Of a DNA stretch of 64,000 nucleotides, positions 1 through 11,984 are shown piece by piece (within the stretch, counting starts at the first letter, position 1; the number at the start of each line of letters is the position of its first letter). The position numbers were made by a program, and so were the translations under genes. The stretch is from Talpa occidentalis. Taxonomy: Eukaryota; Chordata; Mammalia; Eulipotyphla; Talpidae. The notes beneath the pieces are model-generated. The model was not told the origin of the DNA and ran no database searches. It saw nothing but the letters and a program-made list of their open reading frames with translations. The stretch spans positions 59,905,782 through 59,969,781 of the forward strand of contig NW_023601543.1 of NCBI RefSeq assembly GCF_014898055.3, written 5' to 3'.

Positions 1-1108
1 ATTTTTCCAGCAGCTTCCCCACTTCTCTTAGCCTTCATAGACTTGAATAAAGTTAGAGCCTTGCTCTGGATTAGGCTTTGGCTTACGGTAATGTTGAAAC
101 TAGTTTCATCTTCTATCCAGACCACTAAAACTTTTTCCATATCAGCGATAATGCTGTTTCACTCTATCATTCATGTTTCGCTGGAGTAGCAATTCTCATT
201 TCCTTCAAGAACTGCTTGGAACAAGAAGTCTACCTTTCAATCTATCTCAGCTTTCAACATGCCTTCCTCGCTAAGCTTAATTATGTCTATCTTTGGACAT
301 AAAATGAAAAGTGTACAACTCCTTTTACTTGAACACTTAAAACGTGACTGTAGGGTTACTAATTGGCTAATTTCGATACTGTCTTAGGGAACACCAGGAG
401 GCCAGAGAAGGAGAGTGTGTTTGGGGGTGGGAGGGGTCTATTTAGAGGAGCAGTGAGAACATACACGTTTATGGATTAAGTTCAACATAAGCACCCCAAA
501 ACAAATTATAATAGTAACATCAAAGATCACTGATGACAGATCATCATAATAAGCATAATAATGAAAGAGTTTGATGGGCCTCCCCGGTGGCGCAGCGGTT
601 GAGCGCTGGGTTGCGAAGCTGCCCGCGGCCTCTGCGGCGCCGGTTCGATCCCCGGCTGCTTCCCGGCCACCGGCGGAGGATCCCACATGGCGCGCAGACC
701 TCTCCTGCCGCCCGCTGCTCCCCTCAGCAGTGTACTTCGGTCCTTCTGCCTGCTCTGCTCCCCGCTCTGGCTCTGGTGAATTCTCTCACCCTCCCGCGCT
801 TCTGACTGTACCCAGTGCTTGTATAAACAAAACAAACAAACAAACAAAATAAATAAATAAAACATGCCTCTATAAAAAAATAAATAAATAAATAAATAAA
901 TAAAAAGAGTTTGAAATGTTGTGAAAATTACCAAAATGCAAGAGACACACAAAGTGAGCACATGCTGCTGGAAAATTGGCACTCATAAGACTTACTTGAT
1001 GCAGGGGTGCTACAAACCTTCAATTTGTTTGTGTGTGTTTTTTTTTTTTTAAGGCAGTAATTTGTGAAGTACAATAAAGCAATGTACAATAAAACAAGGT
1101 GTGCCTAC
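1..1108 (-). mobile_element. Tigger-type (TcMar) DNA transposon relic, 5' part
   Basis: The minus strand from about 1107 begins with a Tigger-like terminal sequence (TAGGCACACCTTGTTTTATT). It continues through leader sequence and, below about 350, degraded pogo/Tigger transposase N-terminus (for example [11 protein letters not shown] at about 140-110, followed by [16 protein letters not shown] residues). A SINE (576-903) interrupts it. The element runs off the window's left edge. Frame breaks make it inactive. Confidence 0.85.
576..903 (+). mobile_element. tRNA-derived SINE, GC-rich subfamily (reference copy)
   Basis: This is a typical full copy of the family. It has a 5' head GGGCCTCCCCGGTGGCGCAG with an A-box-like segment, a B box GGTTCGATCCC, a tRNA-unrelated body (CCTCTCCTGC..., CAGCAGTGTACTTCGG, CTCTGGTGAATTCTCTCACC) and a tail of TGTATAAACAAAACAAAC plus (TAAA)n. 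The TSD AAAGAGTTTGA occurs at 564-574 and 904-914. It sits inside the Tigger element and so is younger. It is transcribed, if at all, by RNA polymerase III and mobilised by L1. The open frames in this family ([13 protein letters not shown]..., or [17 protein letters not shown] on the other strand) are non-coding. Confidence 0.95.
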
Positions 1109-1254
1109 ATAATTATACACACAGCAAAACCCAGCAATAAAAGTGTATATTCTATAGACCAGAAAGTGCCCCAACTATTGCCAAATGACTCTTGCTACTC
1201 TTATAGAACTAAGGGACCTTACTCATCTTTGCAACACCCAAATGCATAATACCA

Positions 1255-2092
1255 ACATATTCTATGTGGCATTTCTTATTAACTCACATGAGAATTCATC
1301 TAGCTCTGTCATCATGAGTTCCTAGTAAACAGGTATATACAATAATTACACCCATCTTCCTGAATAAAAAACATTAGATCTGACCTAAGAAATAACGATC
1401 CCAACTATAAGAAAGAGGCAGTTAGGAGATGTCAAAACACTAACCATTAATAAATAAGACCTTTTAAACCAATCTCTTTTGGGTTCTTGGACCCAATTCC
1501 AACATGGGGAGGAGAGGGGTGTTTCCTCCACACCACCACCAAGCAATTCCTGACACCAGCTGGGTGTCCTACAATTTAACTCAACTCTGACACTATCTAC
1601 CCAGTGATAGCAGAGACCCCACAAATGATGGGGTCAGACTTGTAGGACTGTCCCCTCCCCAACGTCAGGTGGCAGTTGAAAGCCCAGGTACTTCTGACCA
1701 ACTCACTGCAGACTGGAGTGAGTCTCAAGGGCTTCTCCTTGGACTTTAGATGCCAGGTGTAAGTCCGGGTTATTACCTGTACTTCTGATTTACCCTCTAT
1801 AAATCAGAGGTTACCAATAACTCACTCCTTGGGTTTTATTAATTTGCTAGAGTGGCTCATAGAAGCAACATTTTACTTACTAGAATCACTGTTAACTGTA
1901 AAAGGTTATACCTCAAGCACAGCCAGTAAGTGAAGGAGTGGGGAAAGGGCACGGTTTCCATATCCTCTCGGAGCACCTCTCCTCACATCTTCACTTCACG
2001 TGTTCACCAACCTGGAAGTTCTCTGAACCCCGTCCATTTGGATGTTTATGGATACTTCATTACATAGACATGACTGATTAAATAATTGGTCA
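1255..2092 (+). repeat. Old LTR-retrotransposon relic (MaLR/ERVL-like)
   Basis: The region 1640-2092, with phrases such as 'ttgctagagtggctcatagaa', 'tgttcaccaacctggaagttctctgaac' and 'gactgattaaataattggtca', resembles a widespread mammalian MaLR/ERVL LTR. The boundaries and subfamily are from memory. 1255-1640 is less clear. No coding capacity is seen. Confidence 0.5.
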
Positions 2093-2358
2093 GGGTCTCC
2101 CTGGTGGCGCAAGGGGTTAAGCATCAGCACTATGAAGCTGTCCGCAGCCACTGCAGCACTAGTTCCATTCCAGGCCAGGGAGCTACCCTTAGGGCGCAGC
2201 AGACCTCTCCTGTCTCGCCCGCTGCTCCCCTCAGCAGTGTATTTCAGTCACTTTGCCTGTTCTGCTCCCCACTCTGTCTCTGGTGAGTCCTCTCACCCTC
2301 CACATCTCTGGCCTGTACCCCAGTTCTTGTATGCCTAAATAATCTTTTAAAAAATAGT
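2093..2358 (+). mobile_element. tRNA-derived SINE, older 'ggttaag' subfamily
   Basis: The head GGGTCTCCCTGGTGGCGCAA is followed by GGGGTTAAGC and the body through CTCTGGTGAGTCCTCTCACC, with an A-rich tail. It lies at the end of the LTR relic. Confidence 0.9.
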
Positions 2359-3179
2359 AACTTAAAAATCACCCAAACCAGTCCCCTCACCAACATTCCA
2401 CACAAAATTTGAAAAACAAAGACCTCGCAAGCCTAAGAGAATTCAATATAAGACTACTATTTACATATGGAAAAGAGCTACAAATAAGGAAGCATTTAAC
2501 AAGTTGTATACATTATGATCGCACTTGTGTGGAGGGAAAAAAGAGACACAACAAAATATGTTTGTGTCTGTACTAAACTATGAAGTTAACCAATAAACCT
2601 TTATATCAGTGGCTGCCTCTAAGAATAGGAACTAAATAACTGGGAGATGATGTGGGAGGAAGACTCTCCTCAATGTAATATCCTTTATGTAACTTTTCAA
2701 TTTTGTACTATACCCAAGTATATCTATTCAAAAAAAATTTAAGAAAGTATTTCAAAAGCCAAAGATAGGATCATGGCTGCAATCAGGATGGTGGCAGTGA
2801 GGATGGAGAGAAACACATTTAAGACCTAAGATGTAAAAATGATCATGGTAAGGACTCCAACATTTTTGGAAAGGATGGTGGTTAAGTGCCATTTACTAAG
2901 GAACATCAAAGACAATGATACATTCAGTTTGCACATGTTCAGTTTAAGATGTCTTCAAGATACCCAAGTAACTGTGTATACCTGGAATTGGGAGCAGTGA
3001 GTAAAGAAGAGCTAAATCAGTCTCCTTGCAAAGGAAACTGAGATATGGTCAGAGACACAGAAAGCCAAAGTAGTGAGGTGTAATGAAAGCCAAAACGCCT
3101 TTTCAAGAGATCTCAACTCTAACTCACCTCCCCCCCTCCCGTCTATTCCTAAATTACAGCCTTAGTTTAAACCTAATGT

Positions 3180-3400
3180 CTTTTCTGAGAGAATAGAAAG
3201 GCCTATCTTTTACCAAGCACCTTCCAAGCAAGGTCAGATGTCAAGCACTTTTTTCCCTAACACAAAATGCAATAACCTTCAAAAAAATCTAGTACCACTT
3301 CTATTTTACAGAGAAAATTGTGTCTGAAAGATGAAATTGTTTGCCCCAAGGATCACACATCTAGTAAGTAACAGAAGCAGACTTCTCTAAAATCCATGCA
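3180..3400 (+). repeat. MIR-like ancient SINE relic
   Basis: The stretch 'cttctattttacagagaaa' followed by 'gtttgccccaaggatcacac' and 'agtaagtaacagaagcag' matches the core of MIR, an ancient mammalian SINE. It is heavily diverged. The flanking 2360-3180 and 3400-3824 hold no gene that I can recognise; part of the latter may be L2. Confidence 0.55.
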
Positions 3401-3824
3401 TTGTTATCTATCAGTACTTCACAACTAGGCTTTCATCTCCACTTGCATCTTTCTCACAGCAGCCAGTAATTATTTCCATAAAACCTACTTCTACTTCTGG
3501 TCAAGTAACTTCCCCTTATTTGAGCTGAGTTCAATGACTTCTTAAAACATCTTATGGCCTACAGAGATGGGGCCTTCACATGCTCAGTTATCTCTCAATT
3601 CCAGTGAGACTTGATTATTCACTATTCCTTAAACACCAATTAGCTTGATACCTCCAACTCTTCCCTTTTTCCTCCTGCTAAACTTCCACTAATGTTTGAT
3701 GACAAAGACCAAATGTTTCGCCTTTGTGCAATTTCCCTTATCCACTTCTCCAGTCCAACTTAACTGCTCCAAAATGTCAGTAATTGTGTAGATATTTTAA
3801 ACGATCCATAATTAAAAGTTTTAT

Positions 3825-4105
3825 TTTTTTTAAAGATTTATTTCTGTGTATAACTGGGGTACAGGCCAGAGGTGCGGGGGGGGGGGGACGGGCCAGGGGA
3901 GGAGGGTGAGTGGATTCACCAGAGACAGATTGGGGAATAGAACAGGCGGACTGACTGAAATACACTGCTGAGGGGAGCAGCAGGTGAGACAGGAGAGGTC
4001 TGCTGTGCCATGTGGGTAGGTCCCTGGCTGGCCAAATGACTGCTGCAGAGGCTGCGGATAGCTTCACAGTGCTGTGCTTAACCCCTTGCGCTACCAGGGA
4101 GGCCC
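3825..4105 (-). mobile_element. tRNA-derived SINE (ttaag subfamily), minus
   Basis: Reverse copy ending in CTACCAGGGAGGCCC on plus. The TSD is imperfect, AATTAAAAGTTTTA (about 3810) versus AATTCAAAGTTTTA (4106). It carries a run of ten G near 3877. Confidence 0.92.
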
Positions 4106-4839
4106 AATTCAAAGTTTTAACTGTTTTTAATTGCTCCATCATTTGAGAGCTCATGGCACTTATACCTTGACTATTGTACCTCCTACATCATATAATCAGT
4201 CGGTGTGTCCATCTCTCTCCACAGACTGCAGAGGCAGAGGCCAGGTCTTATTGGTTGCCCCAGGACTTAGCAGAGTCCCTCTCTCACTGCAATTCAGCAA
4301 ATGTTTCATAAATCAATCAAGCAAAGGAAAAGCTTGTCTAGTTCTCATTCTGACACATAAAAAATTCAGAACCTGAAACACTGAAGAATTTACCTTAAAA
4401 ACAAATTTCCCTTAAATGTATAAAGTATCTAAATAGATTCAAGCAACTAAGATTCATGAAGTTCTTAGGGAAAATTATCTTTTTTGTCTCAGATTGTGTA
4501 ATGTTCTATTAGAAAATGCTACTGCAATTTTAAAATACAAACAAACCCATATATATTCAGGTAAATATCTGTTTTCTATTATTTCCCTAGCAACTAATTC
4601 TTCCATGTGACCAAAAAAAATAAGATCTACAGATATTTCAGAACAAGTTATCTGGATTAAATGATGTGATTAATATCTGAAATTTCCTTCAAAATAATTG
4701 GGAGTAAGAGGCAAAAATATAGATGAGTTGAAAATTATTGAACCTAAGTAATAATAGATGATAGTGTGTAGGTTGGTTGACTTCCTTCTAAAATACTTAT
4801 GCTTTTGAAAATATAGGGAAATTTCCTTAACATATTGTT
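4106..4839. other. No gene recognised
   Basis: AT-rich intronic sequence. I see no exon-like conservation and no identifiable repeat. Confidence 0.5.
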
Positions 4840-5128
4840 TTTTATTTTTTTATTAAAGATTTATTTATTTATGCATACAAGAGCTGGGGTACAGGCCAGA
4901 AGTGTAGGGGGGTGAGAGGATTCACCAGAGACATAGTGGGGAACAGAACAGGCAGACCGACCAAAACACACTGCTGAGGGGAGCAGCGGGCCAGACAGGA
5001 GAGGTCAGCTGTGCCATGTGGGTTGCTCCCTGGCCGGCCAGCCAGCGCTGGGGATTGAACTCATGCTGCAGAGGCTGCGGACAGCTTCATAGGTTGCGTC
5101 TTAACCCCTTGCGCCACCAGGGAGGCCC
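4840..5128 (-). mobile_element. tRNA-derived SINE (ttaag subfamily), minus
   Basis: Reverse copy from a poly-T/AAAGATTTATTTATTT tail to GCGCCACCAGGGAGGCCC. It is flanked by ATATTGTTTTTT-like and ATATTGCTTTTT-like target repeats. Confidence 0.92.
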
Positions 5129-8100
5129 TATATTGCTTTTTAAAAAGAGAAGCATCTTCTAATGAACATAATAGAGCTACAGTCTGAAAACAACCAAAAG
5201 GGTTTCTTTCCATTGTTCTAAATTAAGATGAATTAGATGACCTTATGTAACACTCTTAACTATCGCAAAGTCCAATCTTCTTCCTGAGAATAAACTTAGC
5301 AGCAACATCTTTTATTTATTCTAACACACAAAATACTACCATAGACAAAATTACAAGAAGAATACAAGTATGCATACACAACAGAATGACACCAACAATT
5401 TTAGCAGGGAGAAAAGGAGACAAAAGAATGAAAGAGTAAAAAAAAATCTTGGAAGTGCAAATAGCCCACACATTGGCTTAAAAACCTTAAGTTGTCAAAA
5501 ATAAGGGCTTACTCTCACCTTTTCAAGTTATAGTTGTTAATTAGGTCCCAAATGTCACCTTGAGTCAAATCAGACCCAAAAATAAAGTCAGCAATGAAAC
5601 AGCTGTCCAAGACCAAAATGAAGAGTGAGTAGTACAGTGACTATGACAAAGCTACCTAAAGCGTAAAGAAACAGGACCTAACAAAAAGTAAGATCTATAC
5701 TTCTTTCACCCCACTCACACTGAAAGAACAAGTTTAGAAGTATTCCAACTTCACAACAAGGACTTTAAGGTTTCTCTACATACCAGTGTACTTGCTGTAT
5801 TATTTTTAAAGTAATAGCATGTCTAATGTTTAAGAAAAACAACAACAACAATATAGAAATCCATAAAATGTAAAGTTTAAAATTTCCTCCTCACCCTAGG
5901 GGTGCTTTATACTCCAAGAGGACCATTATTGGACTACATACATATACGATGGATCTAAAGTGCTTTAGTTAATATTACCCTAATAACTACCAGTTAACTT
6001 TTGAAATTCCCAAATCAGGAATACACAGTCCAGGAATAGTTAAATCTAAATGACAGACAGCAAGAGGAAATGAGTCAGGAAGGAAATACTTCTCCTGCCT
6101 TTACTTCAGTGTTTTGGGTAGCATAAGCAGTGTGAGAAAGCTTCATCAGTGAAAAGAATGATATTCAGTAACTAATGTGATTTTGCTGGAAAGATTGCAA
6201 AGGTACATACAGTGTACATACAGTGTCTAAGACACAGTACATACAGTGTCTAAGAATCAACAAACTCAGGATCCTAATACTGTCCAGGTGTCCTATTTTC
6301 TGCCCTGTGCTTCACCACTGACCAGGTGATTCTGGGGCTAATGCCTACTGCTGCCACCATCATATTGCTAAAAGTGCCTCCAATGCACCTTTCCAGCAAA
6401 GTCCTTGTTAGACTATCTACAAGGAAAAAAGAGCTGGGACTTCACTGAACTTCAGTAACAGGTTCTTGTGACCACTTCTGTGCATGCTTGCTGACCAATG
6501 TTTTTAATGGCTGGCCAAAAACAGAAAAAAGCCACTCAACTTGTTACTTATTAAATTGATTTTTATCATAAACTTTCAGTATACTTCATTCACACTTTTC
6601 ACTGACACTGATGTTCCTGTATTACCATTATACTTAGCTCACCCCTCTTACGAAATTGTAAGTTCCACATAGGCAAAAGATACCTGTGTTACCTTCATAG
6701 TCCCTACATAAGACTTGCACTTAGTGTACACTCAAATATATGATGCCCTAATTTACTAAAAACAAATTACAAATCAATATGGAAAACTAATACAACTGTA
6801 TATGAAGCTTCTGTAAGAGTACATAAGACTGTCAATTATGCATCCATTAAACTCTGATTAAATAGTCTACAAATAAATACATGTGGGTGCTAAATAACCT
6901 AATAACCATTTTGATTCTTAAGACAATCTGGTGGTGTTTACCTAACATACATTAGCTCTCTGGAAACCATATTTCAAAAATTTAATAATGTACAGTGTCA
7001 CCAGTCATTAAAATCAATTCCAAAGAGCTCAAAGCATCACAATCAGTTTCAAAGTAAAAATAAATAAGATCCTTCCAAATCTGCAAAATAATATTGGTAC
7101 ATATAAATAAAAACTAAATGTTAGATAACCTATGTCAGAAAACTTTTTTACCCTACGAGTCAAGCACTGAACCTTCACTTTGGCCTGTCACTCCACTTTA
7201 CCAAGTCACAAAAACTCCATCTCAGGCAGTTATGTTAACCTGAAAGATCTAAAGGTGCCAGTTAATGTTCCCTAGTCATTTCAATTTATAATTGATTCCA
7301 CAGAAAGAGCTACGCAATGAAAAAGAAAGCCAGAACTTAAAAAGTGCCTGTTTATATATCCCTGCCGTTCTCATTTGTGCCCAGATATACTGACATATCC
7401 TGTAATCACCTTCTATAGCTTTTATTTTTACCACAGATGTATCAAAATCTTAGGAAATATATAGTAACTGCAGGAGACTTTGTCCAGGTAAACAATAATT
7501 ACTACAATTATTTAGAAAACAACTTTTAAAACACGTCAATTAAAGACCTCATTTTCAAACACAAAGTATGACATTATTCTGTGGTTACTTTTGCAACCCA
7601 AACACTAACCCTATTTAGCACTGGAAATGAATATACCCCTTTAAGTGCCAGTGGGCAAAAACCACAGTTTTAAATATCATTAACATCCAAATATTATCCT
7701 ATTAAGAAGCCACCTAATAATTTTCCAGTCATCTACATGCTAGTAAACCAAATTTAGGAAAATGTAAGCTTTAATGTATGTTAAACTACTTCCTTTACCC
7801 CAAAAAAAGTTAAATCCCAGCTCTTTTCATACTAATAGGGACAAAAGCAAACATATTTTTAAATGGTAAAAAGTCCATACCTTCTGCGTATTCTACATAC
7901 GCAGAATTCATTAACAAAATTACAAAAGAAAATAAAGTTCCAATAAAATAATTAGGGCAAACTTAAAAATCATGTAGCTACTTCAAAATAAACAACTGTA
8001 TTTTAGCACTAGCTTTTTGACACAGGTAAGATTCTCCAGCCCTTTAGCACTATGTTATTCTAGTACAAATATACTTCATAGTATATTTACACTCTTATAT

Positions 8101-8221
8101 TTATGCTGTATATTACACTTTAACTCAAATCCTTATCCAACTGAAATCAAGATTAACCCAAAAAGTTTTCAAAAATGTATTAAAAACATCACCAGTTAAT
8201 ACCTGTTAAAATATTTCACTT

Positions 8222-8480
8222 GGGCCTCCCTGGTGGCGCAAGGAATTAAGAAGCAACCTATGAAGCTATGCGCAGCCACTGCAGCATGAGTTCAATCCCC
8301 GGCCGGGAGCTACCCATATGACATAGCAGACCTCTCCTGACACACCCGCTGCTCCACTCAGCAGTGTATTTCAGTCAATCTGCCTGTTCTATTCCCCACT
8401 GTCTCTGGTGAATCCTTTCACCCCCCCACACACCTCTTGCCTGCACCCCAGTTCTTGTATACATAAATATATCTTTAAAA
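8222..8480 (+). mobile_element. tRNA-derived SINE (ttaag subfamily)
   Basis: The head GGGCCTCCCTGGTGGCGCAA is present, and AAATATTTCACTT / AAATATATTTCACTT flank the copy. It is somewhat diverged. Confidence 0.92.
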
Positions 8481-10807
8481 AAATATATTTCACTTAATTA
8501 TTTTTCAAAGTAACTCCACTGTAATCTCATAAGAATCCTGACCATTATACTGACAAAGATTAATGGTCAGCATTAGTTTAAAAGCAAAGTGCTCAAGATC
8601 ATGCTATATTTCAAGAACTCTATGCAACCACTTGCTGTTTACAATCACTCAGAAAGATTTTAAAGATACTACTACAAAGATATCCTATATTACTAATTTA
8701 TTTTTTTATCCAAAGCTCCAAGCATTGTATATCAAATCACAATTGTACAAACATTGTTTTAATGACTAGAACACAGAGAAATTATAAAAACATTCACAGA
8801 AGGCAGGAAATCAGCAGTTTGGATAAAGTATCCTCACACCTGGAAAAGGAACATGCAAATTTAGAGGCAAATAAGAGACACTTATTAAATGTTTTAAACT
8901 TTCCAAAGCCTTTAAGAGTTACTTTTTAATAAAAATCTATAAATCCTAATTAAAAACTTGAATGACTTAATGATATATATGGGAATAGTTTTAGTAATAG
9001 CTAAATTCCTGTCAAGTAGTAGTAACTAAATTCCTGTCAAAAAGAAAAACATTATACAAAGTGCAAACTAAATTTGTCTTTGGAGGGGTGTGGTATGACA
9101 AAAATTGCAGGCAAAAAGAGAATCCCTACCCCAGCAAAGAAAGCTAACTCTAGTTTTTAAGACTTTTCTAAAATAATACTAAAATTAACATAGTTCAATA
9201 TTCCCTCCAAAAAACAGTTTCCCAGGACTGTTCAAAAGATGGATGATACTAAATAATTCAGAACTTCCTGCATCAGGACAAACTCCAGCTCATTCATTCT
9301 ATTCAGAACACAATTCAAACACAGGGTACAGAGGTTATATAACATCAAAGTTTACAATACACATTTCACTGGTATGTTCAGGCTCACAAGGATGCAATCA
9401 AGAAAATCAAGAAAACTGCGTGAGGTTTTGAGCACAGACTCTAGAACGTTTATTTTAATGTTATGGCTAATGAGTAGACCTGAATCCTATAGATAGGACC
9501 TCATAAGCAATGAGTGTGAAGTAATGAAGATTTTTTTTCTTCACCTCAACAAAATACTTAGTTGTTTATCAAATTACCCAGCATTTTATGAAGCCCTAAT
9601 TCTTCCCCAAAACATGATGAAACTTCAGAGGTTTTCCACTTTTCACAAAAAAATATTTGAAGATGTTCAATTCCTTACAATCTAAACACGATAGTGCATA
9701 GTATCTGCACGGTTCTATGTTATAATTTGAAATCCAATGTTAAGCACCATCTACTGTGAATCCAAGTAAATATAAGCATTCTGAGACATGAAATCACCAA
9801 CTAGCATTGTAAACACATCAGATTCCATTTTCCAAATGAACTATCTCTGCAAACAATTTTACCAACTCCCTATTAACCCAGCAATAAATAATAACTCCAA
9901 AATTAAATAATCCTCCTTAAACTTAAAGCTTTTGTTTAATCTTTTGGAAAGACAACTTTAACAGCCATCAAGTATTTTGGAATAAAATATTTTAAATATT
10001 TACATTGAAAAAAAATTCAGGGCTTAAATAATTTCAAAGCTGGTCACTATTCATTTTTCCAGTGATAATTTCAATGAAGCAAATTAATACCTACATATTC
10101 AAAGTTTAATTCAAGTTTTCTGTATCGGTTAAAAAGGCTGGGTTTACAGGAAAAGACTATTTCTGGTTAGCTTTCTGGTCCTTATTTGTGATGGAAACCC
10201 TTTATAATTAGTTACTTTGAAATAAAAACAGAAGTGTGATTGCAAATAAAAGGAATTCATGACTCTTAAGGCAAACTACAGACAAAAATTCAGGTCAACT
10301 AATTTTTTTTTTTAACTTAAACTACTAGGCTTTCCTCATTTCCAACTTCCTTCTCAAGCGCAACAATAAAGCCAGGTGTCAAAAGCAAAGCTACTGATTT
10401 TAGCTAGAAAAAATGTCTCAGGGATGCAACACCTATGGCACACACACCAACTTACATGGTCCCAATTAAGAAGAAAGCATGCAAATAGCATTTCAATCAA
10501 ATTTCGGTCAGAGGCTACAAACTGATGCAGACAGATCGAGACTCCACAGCCTTTGTTCAATAGCTAACCGATGGGTAAACTAAAAGTGCTACAGGTTGAT
10601 AAGCATTCACCAGGCTTGTGAATGCTGCTTCCAAGCTTGGGAAAGGTACAAGAATTCTATATGCAAATAATCTTGGATGGTTTTTATTAAACGCTATGGA
10701 GCTCCACACTCCGAAGGAGAGGCCTATTCAGCGCTACTATTTATTTCCATGTTTACCTCTCCTCCCTCCCCCAAACCCCCCCCTTCACTTTCTCCTCCCA
10801 CCCTGTC

Positions 10808-10821
10808 CCGCCATCTTGGGC
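10808..10821 (+). promoter_or_regulatory. YY1-like motif in KDM6A intron 2
   Basis: CCCGCCATCTTGGG matches the YY1 core (GCCATCTTG) and follows a long pyrimidine-rich, C-rich stretch (10755-10808). It lies about 0.7 kb inside the gene from exon 2. YY1 sites near 5' ends are common and may loop to the promoter. Only the motif is seen; function is inferred. Confidence 0.35.
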
Positions 10822-11544
10822 CGATAGGAGCAGCCATTACTTAACTAAATGACAGTGCCAACAACTTTCCACACAAATAAACAGAGACTACACCCCGAAT
10901 CCCCCGTGGCCTCCCCTGTCAGACACACAGGAAACAAGGTTCCAAGAAGAAAACACTTTCACATATAAACTCCTGCATTTCTATGGCAGAAAGACCCGAA
11001 AAGTAAAGTCACCTAACTTCAGGTAAAACACAAACCAATTGAGATGCATGTCAACAGTCCAATGCAAACTCTTCACCACCGTAAACTACAAGCAACTTCC
11101 CCCTTCTGGGAGCAAAGACACAAGAAAGCCCCAAACGTTTGGGTAACAGTAGATATCACGAACAGCCTGCACTGCCATGAGAGGCAAGTAAGTCGGAAAT
11201 GTGGGGCTAGCTGCACCTATCTACGACCCCTTGACCCTAAACTGGCACCTCGGACATCATCGGTCTACCCCTGAAATGCCGTGAAATAACAGGCAATTTG
11301 GTGGACCCAGTTGAGCTCGGCCCCGAAGCGCTGCCGTCTCTCTTCCTCCCGCCACGAGAGGTGATTTCGCAAAGGAGTGAGCGAGGTACCCGGGGGTGGG
11401 GGCGAGCAGAAGCAGGAAATAGTTTTCCGGAAGCCCTCGGCCATCGTCCGCGGCCACAATGAGCGCCGGCCTGGCCAAGGGGCCGGGGCGAGCGCGGCGC
11501 CGGCCGGAGAGACCGAGTCCGTGCTCCGGCCGCGGCTGCCTTAC

Positions 11545-11608
11545 CTTGCTCAGTAGGGCCCTCAGCCTGACGCCATCTTCATGAAACCTCACGAACCCGA
11601 AGAGGCGG
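11545..11608 (-). CDS. KDM6A: KDM6A (UTX) exon 2
   Basis: This 64-nt exon is bounded by an acceptor (ctctccccacag, AG at 11610-11609) and a strong donor (AGCAAG|gtaagg, gt at 11544-11543). Joined to the AG left by exon 1 it encodes S, then RLFGFVRFHEDG, then VRLRALLSK. The first part is the conserved KDM6A stretch just before the TPR region, and the last residues differ slightly from the human ARTKALLGK. Its length and phase fit the human exon as I recall it. The intron between exons 1 and 2 is only 214 bp (11609-11822). The exon's own frame is open and undamaged, so the only lesion seen in the locus is the exon 1 insertion. Exon 3, starting AVRCYES in human, was not found between 1 and 11542, as expected if intron 2 is long. 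Confidence 0.95.
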
Positions 11609-11822
11609 CTGTGGGGAGAGACACACGCGGCTCGTTAAGGCTCCGGGAACGGCACCGACCCATCCCTGCCCGAGCCCCAGGCCCCGGAGGCAGCTACTGC
11701 ACGGAGAGCGCCAAGCTGTGGTGTCCGCCCCGCCGCCGCCAGAGGCGAGCCGCGCTCGGGCCTCCCCGGAGAGTGGCGCCAGCCCGTCCGGAGCCAACCG
11801 GGCGGGTGACGGCGGCCCCTAC

Positions 11823-11984
11823 CTGTCCAGTCCGCCGAGCGCCTCCCTCTCGTCGGCTGTCAGGCTCGGGGACGCCTCCTCGCTCTCGCCGCTCGCTTTT
11901 CCCGCCGCCAATTTTCTTTTCCTCATCACCGAAAGCGGCGGCGGCAGCGGCGGCGGTAGCGAGCGACACTCCGCAGGATTTCAT
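11823..11984 (-). CDS. KDM6A: KDM6A (UTX) exon 1, coding part, with a +1 insertion
   Basis: Lysine demethylase 6A removes H3K27 di/trimethyl marks in the nucleus as part of the MLL3/4 (COMPASS-like) complex. Only the N-terminus is here; the TPR repeats and JmjC domain lie beyond the window. Reading the minus strand from the ATG at 11984, the first 24 codons give [10 protein letters not shown], seven alanines, then FGDEEKK, which matches mammalian KDM6A as I know it. The exon ends at a good donor (CAG|gtaggg, gt at 11822-11821). From my memory of the human protein the coding part should be 161 nt, but here it is 162. The extra base is a T where the known protein has ...[19 protein letters not shown] instead of AAAATGG, near 11909-11914. 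Downstream of that base the correct residues ([18 protein letters not shown], then [10 protein letters not shown]) are all present one frame over. In the canonical frame translation would stop at a TGA in exon 2 (11579-11581). Identity is very sure; whether the insertion is real or an assembly error is open. Confidence 0.95.

Larger units (their letters stand above)
1109..11542 (-). other. KDM6A: KDM6A intron 2 (part), mostly single-copy
   Basis: Everything 3' of exon 2 on the minus strand down to the window edge should be KDM6A intron 2. The Tigger element at 1-1108 is also in this intron. Apart from the SINEs, the old LTR and the MIR listed separately, 5129-8221 and 8481-11280 are AT-rich sequence in which I recognise no repeats, no KDM6A exons and no other gene. 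A short tandem duplication of a 'gtacatacagtg' unit occurs at about 6203-6254. An ATAGCTAAATTCCTGTCAA-like direct repeat occurs near 8997-9040. Confidence 0.7.

Noticed and set aside
1..575. A KDM6A internal exon in the first 600 bases
   Set aside because: The reading frames there match Tigger transposase remnants and the element's terminal sequence ends at about 1107. None resembles KDM6A exon 3.
587..805. Recurrent about 72-residue frame ([13 protein letters not shown]...) seen at about ten places, with its antisense partner
   Set aside because: It is the translation of the SINE body. It recurs only because the SINE recurs, and copies differ by frameshifts and stops.
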